From Asterias rubens (Eukaryota; Echinodermata; Asteroidea; Forcipulatida; Asteriidae): a stretch of 64,000 bases of DNA. The translations under genes were made by a program, and so were the position numbers. Shown piece after piece: positions 1 through 11,500 of this stretch; positions within the stretch are counted from its first letter, which is position 1, and each line of letters opens with the position of its first letter. The stretch spans positions 7,853,407-7,917,406 of the forward strand of contig NC_047082.1 in NCBI RefSeq assembly GCF_902459465.1, given 5' to 3'. The notes under the pieces are model-generated. The model saw only the letters and a program-made list of their open reading frames with translations, ran no database searches and was not told the DNA's origin.

Positions 1-1692
1 TAAATCCTTCACATTGCTTTGTTTGAACCATAACAACAATTATAGTTGATAAGTAACCCTCTCAGGGGATTTATCAATCAAATTATTTATTGATTTTGCT
101 GACATATTCTGAAAATTGAAAATCTAAGGCGCTTTCCCAAACCACGCCTTGGACCTGGACTGGGTTTCATTCACCTGGATGAAGCCAGTCTGGTTGAAGC
201 ACATTTTAAAGGCATTGGACATTATTGGTAATTACTCAAAATAATTATTAGCATAAAACCTTACTTGGTAACAAGTAATGGGGTTAAAACATTGTGAGAA
301 ACGGCTCCCTCTGAAGTGACATAGTTTTCGAGAAAGGAGTAATATTTGATTTTGGTTTCAAGACCTCAGAATTAGATTTTGAGGTCTCAAAATCAAGCAT
401 CTGAGAGCACACAACTTCATTTCATTATTATTCCGCAACTTCGACGACCAATTGAGTTCAAATTTTCACAGGTTTATTATTTTCTGCATATGTTGAGATA
501 CACCAAGAGGGAAGACTGGTCTTTGACAATTGCCAATACTGTCTTTAAAGACTAACTGACAGAGCCTTAGCCCAAGCCAACGCTGTGGTTTAAAAGAAGG
601 AAAAAAAAACTAAGTTGCAGAAAACCACAACAATTATATTTGGCTTTAACGATGATCAATTTCAGAGGCATTTAGCAACAAACGATTCATCTTTTTTAGG
701 GAGACACTTGACCCACGGTTATGGTTGTGAAATATTTCAATCTTTATGCCAAGTCCAAACAAAATTCTAATTAATTGTTCATGTTGAAATCAACTCTGTT
801 GCAATTCACAATATGTACTTCTGTGATTTTTTTATGTAAATTTTTATCTTGTTTTGTTTGTTTTAAAAGAGGGTAGTCAATGTTATTTATATCAATAATT
901 TTGTTGTCTCTTTCTAAATAAATTCTATAAAAATCTCTCTTTTTCATTTCCCTCAAATGAAATCTCATTTTTGTTTGGAGTTCAGAAAATGACATTTGAA
1001 ATTAGCTTTGCATGTTCTCAACAATTTACAATTTTCACTTTTTGAAATTTTGCTATGACTTTGTGGATTTTGTAAAAAAATAAATAAAATTAGTACAAAA
1101 TTTAAGCGTCAATTTGAAAGCGTTAAGACCAGTTTCTAGTTAAATAAATCGTAACGATTTATTTTGGGTTTTTTTGTTCTTGGATAATACAATGGATGTA
1201 CATGAGACTTTAATTCACAAATTTAAATTTATCCTCTTAAGTAGGTCAAAGTTGTTTCACGTTATTTATTTAATATATTATGCACATTTCTTTCAGAGAT
1301 TATTTCACTTGGTATTAAACTATGGGTTTATTATTGTAAGTTCCATAAGATTAAACACACGTTGGTATTGAAACACATTCAAGTTTATAAATGCTGTGGT
1401 TTTGTTTTCGAGTCATCACACCTTAATGTTTTAACCAGAGCCGAGACCAATCAAAGCGTGAGAGCCTGTGTTAGGGTTTTGCTAACCTCCAGCCTTGATG
1501 CTCGTTTGAGATTAAAGGAGAGATGAAGAAGACCTCAAAATAACCAACAACACCCAACTTTCTTGTTTGTCTTGCAATTCAAAAATTCAAAAAAAGTTAA
1601 ACTAATCTAAAGAAAAGTGATTATAATAAAATATCGGGAAATAACATATTGTCAAAAGCTGTTTTGGTGTTTTTACCTTGATGGGGTAAATT
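1..1692. other. 3' flank of MECR, no gene seen
   Basis: AT-rich sequence beyond the MECR stop codon. It holds one complete TTAA-flanked MITE (206-548). The rest shows no reading frame with recognisable protein similarity. The part nearest 1692 should include the MECR 3' UTR, but I could not fix its poly(A) site. Confidence 0.5.
206..548 (+). mobile_element. MITE-like element, family A (TTAA-flanked)
   Basis: Both ends are TTAA, and the termini are inverted copies of each other: TTAAAGGCATTGGACATTAT on the left, and CCAATACTGTCTTTAA on the right. The body carries AATAATTATTAGCATAAAAC and the text 'gagaaacggctccctctgaagtgac', which recurs at about 20.1, 42.6, 52.5 and 58.2 kb. There is no coding capacity. 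TTAA flanks suggest mobilisation by a piggyBac-like transposase; that is inferred from the flanks only. Confidence 0.7.
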
Positions 1693-4600
1693 TCACGTGT
1701 CAAAGCTCAGAATCTGTTTTTGTGAAGTGAAGGGTTGTAAGACAGCGTCCAGGGCTGAAGCGAAGTCGGACAGCGGTACGAGTTTGTGGTTTGGCGCCCT
1801 CAGTTGACCAGATTTCCCCCACTGGCAGAGTTGTGTGATCATGTGGTTAGCCTCAATACCTGTTAAATAAAAAATAAATAAGTTGTACATTCTCTGTAGC
1901 TGCTGGCTGTGGATGATATGACAAAGAAGTAGGCAAGTGGTTAGACCGCAGATCACGAGGTATTTGGCTCAAATCCTCCAAGCTAATTGCTGATTTTACA
2001 TTGACTAGAACAAGTATATTGTCGTCTTGTTTCTGAATCACAACTTCTAGGTTTGTGTAATTCATAAACATAGACGTTTAACAATGTATGAATGAGAGTT
2101 GTTGCCAATTTGGCGTTTATATCCCGTTGTGAGAGTTTGCCAAGTTCCCTTAAAGCTGGCTAAGGGTGCTGGTGTATCATTTTTGAATAATCATGTTGTG
2201 ATTATGATGATTATTGGCTGTTTACATTTTGAGACTATGAAGTTGATTGGCTACTTACTATTTGCATGTTTGTCATGCCACCTGGTCATCCAATAACCAA
2301 CAAACTTGACGTCATTGAATATTAATGAGCCAGTAGGGACTAAGACTGGTTGTCTTGACATTCCACCATATGTAACAATTGTGCCACCAGGTCTGTACAA
2401 AAATAAAATCAACTAAATTTGTTAATTTGTTGGCAAGACGTATGGAAGAACACGCCAATTTTTTACATATCAATAAGTTTCATCTTCATTCTTGAACTTA
2501 CTCCATTAATTTGATCAAGGTTATTGTACTCTTTCCTCCCACAGCATTTAGGGCAAGTTTAGGTCTTGGGAGTTCCTGAAATACAAAAAAATATACACTA
2601 TTATTCCATAACAATTTTAATTGTCTGCTTGTACAAATTTACAAAGAGTGAACAGCCTTTCAAGAAGAGCAAGAGAAAAGAAAAAGATTCTTAAAAAGAT
2701 TCACCTTGAAAACTTTTGCAGCATCTTTTCCCTTCAGGGATTCTTCTGTTACTACAGCAGTTGCACCAAGACTTTCAAGATAGGATTTCAATTTATCAAA
2801 GTCCGGCCTTAAAAGAGAAAAAAACATCGTCTTAAAACATTAATCTATTGAATCCAATTATTGAAACTGCGATTCACTTGCATCATTTGATAAAAGAATC
2901 CACAAACCTGTCTCTGACGATGTTGATTGTTTTAAGTCCTCGAGCTGCAGCGATTTGAATAACTGCTTGGCCAGCTCCGCTATTGGCTGCATTCTGTAAA
3001 ACACAGTCTCCTACAAGAAGGCACGAATAAACTTTCAATGTCAAAACCACCTTTGTCAAGTTCCCTGTGTACTGGATACCAAATTGTCATTGATACACTT
3101 ATGGAACCAGACTGTTTTTCCCTTTCAGCCTCTGTTTGATTACATGTGTTTTATCTTAAAGAAGATAGGCTGGCTATAAAGTGATATGAGACAATAAAAC
3201 ATATAGGATTTGAGGCATTGCATGGTGAGGTATCAATGTATATTTGGTTTGCGGTAACACCATGTGTGTATCTACTTGCCAGGTAGAGTTGTTCTTAGGG
3301 AACTGTCTTGCTTTATTCTACTGCCGTGGAGTAGATAATCGGAGGTTCGGGAGACTTCTCAGTTCTGAAAAGAACTGTCCTGCTTTTTAACTATTACCAG
3401 GGCGGATGGTATAGAAATTAGACTGGACTACTACTTTAGCCTATAGGATCGTAATTAACTGTAGTGCCGCGGAGTCAGTTCTGAAATTGGTCTCAACGTT
3501 TCGACTAGCTTGCTCTAGTCATCGTCAGGAGACGTCAATAAAACACTTTGATAGAGCAATACTTCCTCAACACAAAATTACTGAATATAGTGCAGCATGA
3601 GTCAGTGACACTGCACTCGCACATCTGATGTAGAAAAGTTCTCGTTTTGTTTCTTAGGTTGGGATGGATTTTAAAGAAAAGACAAGTCACAATAAAAAAA
3701 CACAATTATTTACAGAAAACAAGAAAGACCTGGTTGTAACTCCACAAAGTCTGCAAGCATACGGTACGCTGTACAAGCATTCACTCTTACTGTGGCTCCA
3801 ATCATTACTGGTGTGTCTTGTGGAAGCGGGGATACATGATTTGCAGGACATACAATATGGCTCCTCCAAGTTCCTGTCAACATGAACAAATAATATCAAC
3901 ATTCCTTAATCAGATCTTGGCAAATTTGTGGCATGATTTAAAATTAGGTGAGGTTTCAATAGCACCATTTATGACGAAATCTCTTTTGAGTAATGCTGGT
4001 TCTGAAAAGAGTTTTGAAAATGTTTTGATATTCCAATGGAAGTGCCATTTATTGCAAATTGAAATTGAGCCTGCCCTCTAAAAGGTGAAGTTCCACCAGG
4101 CCTGTCCCTTTTCATCTCTTTCCACTTGAATGGTTTTGTCGCACCAGAATTCAGAACACCTGCTTATTTGTGTTGTGTTGTGTTGTTATTTGTTGTGTTG
4201 AGTGTTGTTATTCAAGAAAGACTCTGCTGGGTCGAAAAGGCCATTTACTTTTGTTAGAGTCAACTGTTTAACACTTTGACATTTTATAAATAAGGAATAA
4301 TCCATTTTAACTAAATGCAAAATAATTAGCCGACCTGACCTAAATTGTTTGTGGCTGGAATGACCCTGTCTCCAAGTTTGACCTCAGTAACTTGACCTCC
4401 GACCTCTATGACCTCTCCAACACCTTCAAATCCACCAACAGTTGGCAATGCTGGTTTGATTGGGTATACACCTAAACATATGATTGAAAGACAAAGTGCA
4501 CAAGAATTTAATCGGTTTTAATGTAAGTATTCATTCTCTTTTGTAAAATGCTTTCAATAAAATTTGCTACGCCAAGTGGAAATCTAACATTTGAAAGAAG

Positions 4601-5324
4601 ACACTACTAGCAAAATTAACCCTTTCTTAGTATAAAGAAGTACAGCAGCCTCTGATAATTAAATGCACTTTGAATTGAGAAACTGTTTACTTTGAAGTCC
4701 TGCGCTAATAATTGATAAAGATACATAATTTCAGTTATAGCTTTTTATCCCTAAACATTTTAATATAAGAAGCGTTACTGCAGATTTTTGGGGGATTAAA
4801 AAATGTTTGAATTTCGCGTCAAACTAAGTAACTAAAAGTCTGCTGCATTTTGAACAGTGTTGAATGTGATGATAAACTGCACCTTGAATTGTGTTGATAT
4901 CGGCTGGATTTATTGGAGATGCCAGCATCTTTATCTTCACTGAGCTTGAATCTACAGGCGGAAGATCAGTCTCCATCAACCTAAAAAGGGATTCACATAT
5001 TTTACACTAATCAGTAGTTATATAATACTAAATAAAGAAGATAAACAAAACATTTTAAATTTAATAATAATATTATTTAATAAAAACAAATTAATATGAT
5101 TTTTTTTAAATAATAATATTATTAATAATAATAAAAAAGAAGGAAAGTAAAACTTACTGTACAACCTTCGATGGGTCACCATGTTCTGCATATACAAGCG
5201 CACGTGCGGCGACTTGAATATCACTGTAAAGTCTTTTAATCTCAACCGAATTGAAACATTGATACAATCTTGGAAATTTCATAACCTTTCGAGAAAGTCC
5301 ACCAACAACCCTGGGCGCTGACAT
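1693..5324 (-). CDS. MECR: Mitochondrial enoyl-[acyl-carrier-protein] reductase (trans-2-enoyl-CoA reductase)
   Basis: MECR makes the last, NADPH-dependent reduction of each cycle of mitochondrial fatty acid synthesis, which supplies octanoate for lipoate. Nine exons, in coding order: 5324-5158, 4980-4883, 4471-4340, 3873-3730, 3010-2908, 2807-2705, 2575-2502, 2392-2259, 1859-1693. All junctions are GT-AG and the phases close to 373 codons, the same length I recall for human MECR. The N terminus is basic and hydroxylated, as in a mitochondrial targeting peptide. It then reads [28 protein letters not shown] (the conserved Tyr region of the active site), [36 protein letters not shown] (nucleotide-binding loop), LNAVGGKS and [10 protein letters not shown]. 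The ATG at 5324 was chosen because the upstream open frame begins with TTG only. A second in-frame Met lies 14 residues on. The gene shares a 270-bp divergent promoter with PRIM2. Confidence 0.95.
3206..3560 (+). repeat. Dispersed repeat, family E, in MECR intron 4
   Basis: It begins GCATTGCATGGTGAGGTATC and continues through GGTTTGCGGTAACACCATGT. The same text recurs at 23475-23612, where it forms a foldback. The downstream part, with CAACGTTTCGACTAGCTTGC, is not repeated in this window. It lies between coding exons at 3010 and 3730, and the right boundary is uncertain. Confidence 0.6.
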
Positions 5325-5594
5325 CTTGGATTTTATGTTTGCTCGAGTAGAAGTTATTGTTTTCTCCACCGAAGGCTGAGGGGCGTGACAAAAACTGGCC
5401 AATCAAAAGGGAGTTTTATGAATATTCAATAGCACTTTGACACACGGCCATCTGAAATCTGGCGCGAATGTAATACACACAGACTGCCTGGGCTGCTGTC
5501 GATTGTTGCACAAAACGCCTCCCAAATAGCACAAATTCATCTCTGAAATTCAAACTTGTGGTGTTATTGAGGAGGATACATTCCAAGCTTGATC
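5325..5594. promoter_or_regulatory. Divergent MECR/PRIM2 promoter with E2F-like site
   Basis: Only 270 bp separate the two start codons. TCTGGCGCGAAT at 5458-5469 matches 10 of 12 bases of the symmetric E2F site TTTGGCGCGAAA. GCCAATCA at 5398-5405 is a CCAAT box. No TATA box is evident. PRIM2 is a known E2F-regulated S-phase gene in animals, so the site fits its partner. Whether it also drives MECR is inference. Confidence 0.7.
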
Positions 5595-8500
5595 ATGCAG
5601 TTCGGTGGTGAGCGAAAAAATGCCCACCAGAGGCAGCAGAGGGGCCGAGGGAAGGCTCGACTTAGCGGGGACAACTCGTCACAATACACCCACCGATTGC
5701 AGTTCTACCGTCTGCCACCTACCGACAACATCTCCCTGAATGAATTCGAAGAATTCGCCATTTCCCGGGTGAAAGGTAATTATTTTTTACATTACAATTA
5801 CATTGATGATTTAATTCATGATTTTTATATTATACACAAATTAGAGCATGTACATTATTATACACATAATGAATGTTTATGAGTGCAATGGTGCGAATAT
5901 GTTCATGAGTTGAAAGATAGACTTGTGGACAAGTCGTTAAATCGGCCCCACGTGCTGAGATAGTGCTCCCCCGACAACACTGCTCTCGCGCGAACTCACT
6001 GCTCTCGCGCGAACTGATGGCTCCCCGATTTTGACTCCTCATTAACGACTTGTACAAGTTGTCATCAGTTTGTGCACAGCCTATGGGCACTTCAGCCGAA
6101 ATCGTACGGACGCATCTGATTGGTCGATGTCGTTAAATCAATGAATATTCAACATGTATATGCTGTCAAACAGTACACCCTGTATTGGATGGGTTCGGGA
6201 AGTCACATGTATGAATGAACGATCAACAAACCTGTCAGCGTGTATTTATAATGCCTACACACTAGACGTCGTGTGTGTATGGTTGTACTTTTGAGTACGG
6301 ATTTTCATCGGGAACTTTGACGTGCATATTAAATAAATAACTTCGTCTTAACTTGGTCTGACTTGGTTGATAAACTTGAAGAACAAGATATAGAAGCAGC
6401 TGTCAAGTAGCCAGTTTTCTCAAGGCATGCAACATGCAAGAGATCTGCTCACGTCGACGACAGGTCGCAAGGAAAAAGAAGAAGAAGCCGCCATTTATAT
6501 GCATCATGCCAACACACACACACTGCACACAGCGTGTATTGATTGATGAAAGGCAATGACACTTTTGTAAACAAATGATTTGCACCGGCCGAATATTCGA
6601 TGAAATCAGTAGCCTTGCTCAAGGCAGTGGTGATGGTTGGTGCATACTGTGTTGGCATCATGAAATCAAAACAGGTGAGCTTGCTGTTAAGTTTCTTAAT
6701 TAAACTACTAATAAATTTGCGTTGACAAATAATATTGCAAAAATCTACCTCCATGGAGTTACCGGTAACTTGGTTTGGGGCTTCTTACTTAAAAGAACAA
6801 GTTTTGTTTTGAAGTAAAACTTAACAAAACATGTGTTATTATTCATATAACTCACTGGTTCCACCATGGAGGTAGTTTCTACCTCCATGGTTCCACAAAA
6901 AGCACTGTCGCCAGTGGCGGTTGCACCGACACACACAGGTTATTAAAATTGAGCCCCTACTTCTAAAGTTCTAGTTCTACACAAGGTTACTTGTTTTGCA
7001 TTGTTGTTGGAACTTTTGTATCTAGAGAGTAGAGTCTCAAGCAATGCAAAAAGTACCAAATTCACTGTTTTTGTTGTTGGTTTTTATAATTAAACATAAT
7101 TGTTGTTTTTTTTAGAAACAATAATAAAACATAATAACAAAATGTTTAAAAAATTTAAACACTAAAACTTAAATAAGATTTGAAATTACATGAGAGTCTT
7201 TATTTGTGATGGTGTTGCCTCGAACCTCACTTTAGCCCGTAAGTATTAGGTAGGTTTTATGAGCTGCATGTTATGCCAGCAAACACGTGAACGTGAAGGT
7301 CAAAACATTGTGTTGTTAGGTGACGTCACCACTTTGGGCTTAATTCATGCTCACGTAAGACGTCTGCACAGAGAGGTACCTGACGTGAAAAATGGTATCT
7401 TCATGTGTGATTTTAACAACACAATTTTCTGACATTTACGTTAACTTATTTGCTTGCAATAAGTATTAGCCTATCATACTACAGATAGTATTACACAATC
7501 AACATAAGTTTAGGTCAACATTGTGTGTTTCTTTCTTTTCTCCACAGGGTCACATGGCAGCCTGACAGTGCAAGGGAAACACTCCTCGTTTAAGAAGGAA
7601 GTTCGTTCCACCCCTACCCCTAAGCTGCTGTAAAAACTGTGAAAGTTTGATCTCCTGCCTTACTGCGAGTCATGGGAAAAGTTAGCCGAGATGGATCTGC
7701 ATTGGAGTGAAGATGTGTACGCAAAAACTGATACAACTCTAGACACTCATTAAATTACTCTGGTGCCTGATTTAAAAAGAAATGTTCATACAAATAAAAT
7801 AATCTTAATTGCAATCCTCTGTTTAATTGGTAACCAATGAAGCGATCTTAGAAGGAGCATGGCATCACGACGGCGATTTAACCTAAATATAACACGAGCA
7901 GCCCAGTTCTGCAAACTGTGAAGTCTCTTTTAAAATATGCATGTGGGTTTTCTGTAAGCAGCCCATTACAACAATCTAACCGAGAAAGAACATGGCTGCG
8001 AATCACATGATGTTATGAATCGTCAGATACATACTACCTAATCTGTGACACATGAAATCGAACAGACTTGCAAAGCTGGAGCCGTTTTCACGAAACGTTA
8101 ATCTTAGGGTTTGCATGTTACGTTGCAAGGCTGAGACTCAACTCAAGTCGTAAGATTAACACAAGTTGGAAAGAGTTTGGTGTAAACGAAAGCAGGTCTA
8201 TTTGATCAGTCATAGACAATTCAATCAAAATATGCACCAAAGTTCTTGACTGATGTGGATGGTGCATTCTGAATGGTTCCAAATGTAAGAATGACATTTA
8301 TACTGTGCAATTACCAACAATTATTTTGCTCATTTTAGTTAAAATTTATTCTTTCCAATCCAAATACTTAAATATCCAAAGCACAGACTGAGAGGGTTTG
8401 ATAATGTATAAAGGCTAGGCGGTTGTGCAACATAGGTAGAAGACCCATTTAAAATGTTCATTCAAGTTAGTTTTCACATATCCACCACCGTTTACATTTC

Positions 8501-11500
8501 TGTACGGTCTTCTAGCGGTGTCCACCCGAAGGTCCGTTAGTCCGAAGGTTTGATTGTCCGAATGCACAAATTTCCCATAACAGGGGGTTCATTAGTCCCA
8601 AAATGAAGTAGGTTTCATTAACCCGTACATTTGATACGATAGTGCGAAGGTTCATTGATCTGAAGGTTCACTGGTCCAAATAAGGTCCGATAGTCCGAAT
8701 CGACGATCAAACCTTATTGTCAATTCGGACTATCGGACCTTATTGTCAATTCGGACTATCGGACCTTATTGTCAATTTGGACTATCGAACATTCAGACTA
8801 TTGAACCTTCGGCCATCGAGCTGTAACCCTTCTAGCACTCGCCTAGTTTGTAAATTGTTTAAAGTGTTTTGTAATGAACAGGTTTTGCAAAAGTCAACTA
8901 CTCACTATGTTTATATAGCAACCTGGAAGTGCAAGGGAAACACTCCACATTTTCTTTATTTACAGTTTCTACCATCAATATCCATTAGTCTGAAGGTATT
9001 TTCATTGTTTATTGCTCAATTTAATTTATTTATTTCAACCACTGGTTTGCATTTGTTGATCGATTTATCAATAAATTTGTTTCTTGTTTTTTGTTTGAGG
9101 CAAACTACAATTGGAGTCACTGTTCCTTTTTTGCATTTCACGGTGTCTTTACCCTATTTGAGCCTTATATTAATTGTTATGATTGCTTGGAAGTGAGAAG
9201 TATTTTTCGTGGTTACAGTTGCTTAAAACAAAACAAAAGTACAGCTGCTATATGAAACCTTGTCTTGCAATATCTTGGGCAAGTAGAGTGTATGTCGATG
9301 ATTAGCTATAATACCTTTAAAATACATCGACATCTGAAAAGAGTTACTGAAATTTTCCGGAATCCCTGCGATGCGCACACGACTCCCCTGTGAAACTTGT
9401 CCACAAGACTCACATATCAAACTTCCACATGTCGACCATGGTTTTCAAAATCACTTTTTAGATGAAGACTTAAAATAAAAAAACATTTGTCAGTAAACAA
9501 ATAATGAATTTTGGGACTGGTAGTATTAATACAAACTATATTTTATGTTGCAACTTGTCCAGTGTACACAGTCCGAGCAGAACACATCGGGTTAAAGGAT
9601 TGCATTGGACCATTACCATTGACCGTGGGCATTATTTATTTGCATGAGGCAGCTCACGGATATTAAACAGATAAATAGTAATGCATTTGAAGATGACTTT
9701 GTAAAGTTAGGCCCTAATCAACTAATAAAGCAGTTAAATCAAAATAAAAAAGATTCACAGATGCCCTCCGGTTCAAGCTTTACAGTATTAGAAACTATTA
9801 CTACCCTCTTATAAAAATGGACTCGTCTGCACGATTGTCTCCGCGGCAACAGTGAAGGTATACCGCGTTCGTACTTGAATACATGAATACGTACCGCTGA
9901 CAACTTGTACAAGTCGTTAATGAGGAGTCAAAATCGGGGAGCCATCAGTTCGCGCGAGAGCAGTGAGTTCGCGCGAGAGCAGTGTTGTCGGGGGAGCACT
10001 ATCTCAGCACGTGGGGCCGATTTAACGACTTGTCCACAAGTCTAGTTGAAAGATGGAATGTTCTATTCAACGAGGCGGAGCCGAGTTGAATGGAACATTC
10101 CAGCTTTCAACGAATGAACATATTCGCACCATTGCACGAATGAAAAACATTCATTATTTGTTTTATATAACATCCAAGTAGATCTTTGTCATTTTGATTG
10201 AAAGATACAACTTTCAAAACAAACAAAGCGTAGGCCTCCAATTTTTAATTGTAGAAGACGAATGCTAGTAATTTTACTAATGCCTTGCTGCGTTACCGAA
10301 GACAACGCGCACGCAGTGATGTTTTTACTCAGCTTTTTCGTTCCATCCGAAAAGTACCATTGCACGCTGGCAGCGTGCAATGGTACTTTTCGGATGGAAC
10401 GAAAAAGCACGGTGAGTGACTCAGCCTGCAATGGGTACTTTTATTTGCTATCACGTGACGGACAATCCTCCAATCAAATGGCAAGGATCTGCTTGAGTGT
10501 TATATAAAAAGTAGTATATTATATATAACAAATATGATTGTTTTTTTGGTTTTTTTTTAAGTTTTATTATTTTGACTTCTTGTGTTTGGATCATAAAAAA
10601 TCATGTCCACAGTCACTGTGCAATCAATGAAAATTTGGTGTAAACGGTTCTGTAATTTAATACTGTGATATAAGAATCCTTACTTTCATGTATTAAATTT
10701 TAACAACATGTGCTTTGAATCAAACATCAGGTACAGTGTTGGTGCACGAATAACTTGGCATTGAAAATCATTACATTTAGTATGTACATGTACACTAGAA
10801 ACCCCACACCGTCCATGCACACAGTCGTAAAGTGCAGTTTGAGTTAAAATTTATGAAATAAACTTACTGTCTTGTTATGTTTACAGTTCTTCGTCATGTT
10901 GAGCAAGCTGGTCAGAGTTACGTACGAGGGACTGAGAAGTACAAAGAGTACATGGATAAAGAGTTGAGGCACTTGATGCCACTAGCTGTCAGAAAGGTAA
11001 GCTAACACAAATGAAACAATTGGAGCGCTATGTGGCAGCAGACTTACCAGGTAAATTTCCATTGTTTACATACCCGAGAACAACGGATTTTAACTGGTAA
11101 GTCTGCTGCCATCTACTTGCGATAATGTAACCCTCCTCCCTACGACCGCCAGGCCGGAGGGTTACAAGATTGTCTCGAGCGGCAAACGACAATTTAGTCT
11201 AACACGTATAATTTCAACAGCTAGTCACCAGATTAGGCCGAGTTTGACTTAACAATTCTGTGAAAGGGGTGTTACAAGGCAGTGCGTGTGCGCTGTCCGT
11301 TTACAATGCTCGCCGTTCACTCATTATGGCGCGCACGCACTGCAGCACTGCCTTGTAACACCCCTTTTCCTGATTAGCCCATGGTTAATCCTTGTTAATC
11401 TTAGTTAATCTGTTCTCATTTCAACAGGATCTTAAAGATGATTTTGAGGAGCGACGGAAGGATCACATATCTCACTTCATTCTGAGGCTGGCTTACTGTA

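Larger units (their letters stand above)
5776..10886. other. PRIM2 intron 1, repeat-filled
   Basis: No coding exon of PRIM2 is seen here. The intron holds an inverted pair of identical 146-bp repeats, a foldback near 6.5 kb, a LINE remnant, a tandem array of CCGAAGGT/CGGACTAT-like text near 8.5-8.8 kb and a perfect palindrome at 10.3 kb. The remainder is AT-rich sequence that I cannot interpret. Confidence 0.6.

Noticed and set aside
5325-5402. Upstream extension of MECR (reading ASFCHAPQPSVEK)
   Set aside because: The frame is open, but its first codon is TTG. The first ATG in frame is at 5324 and gives the family's usual length.
8717-9196. 159-codon open frame on the plus strand
   Set aside because: Its start lies in the 26-bp tandem repeat and the rest resembles no protein; amino acid composition is that of AT-rich non-coding DNA.
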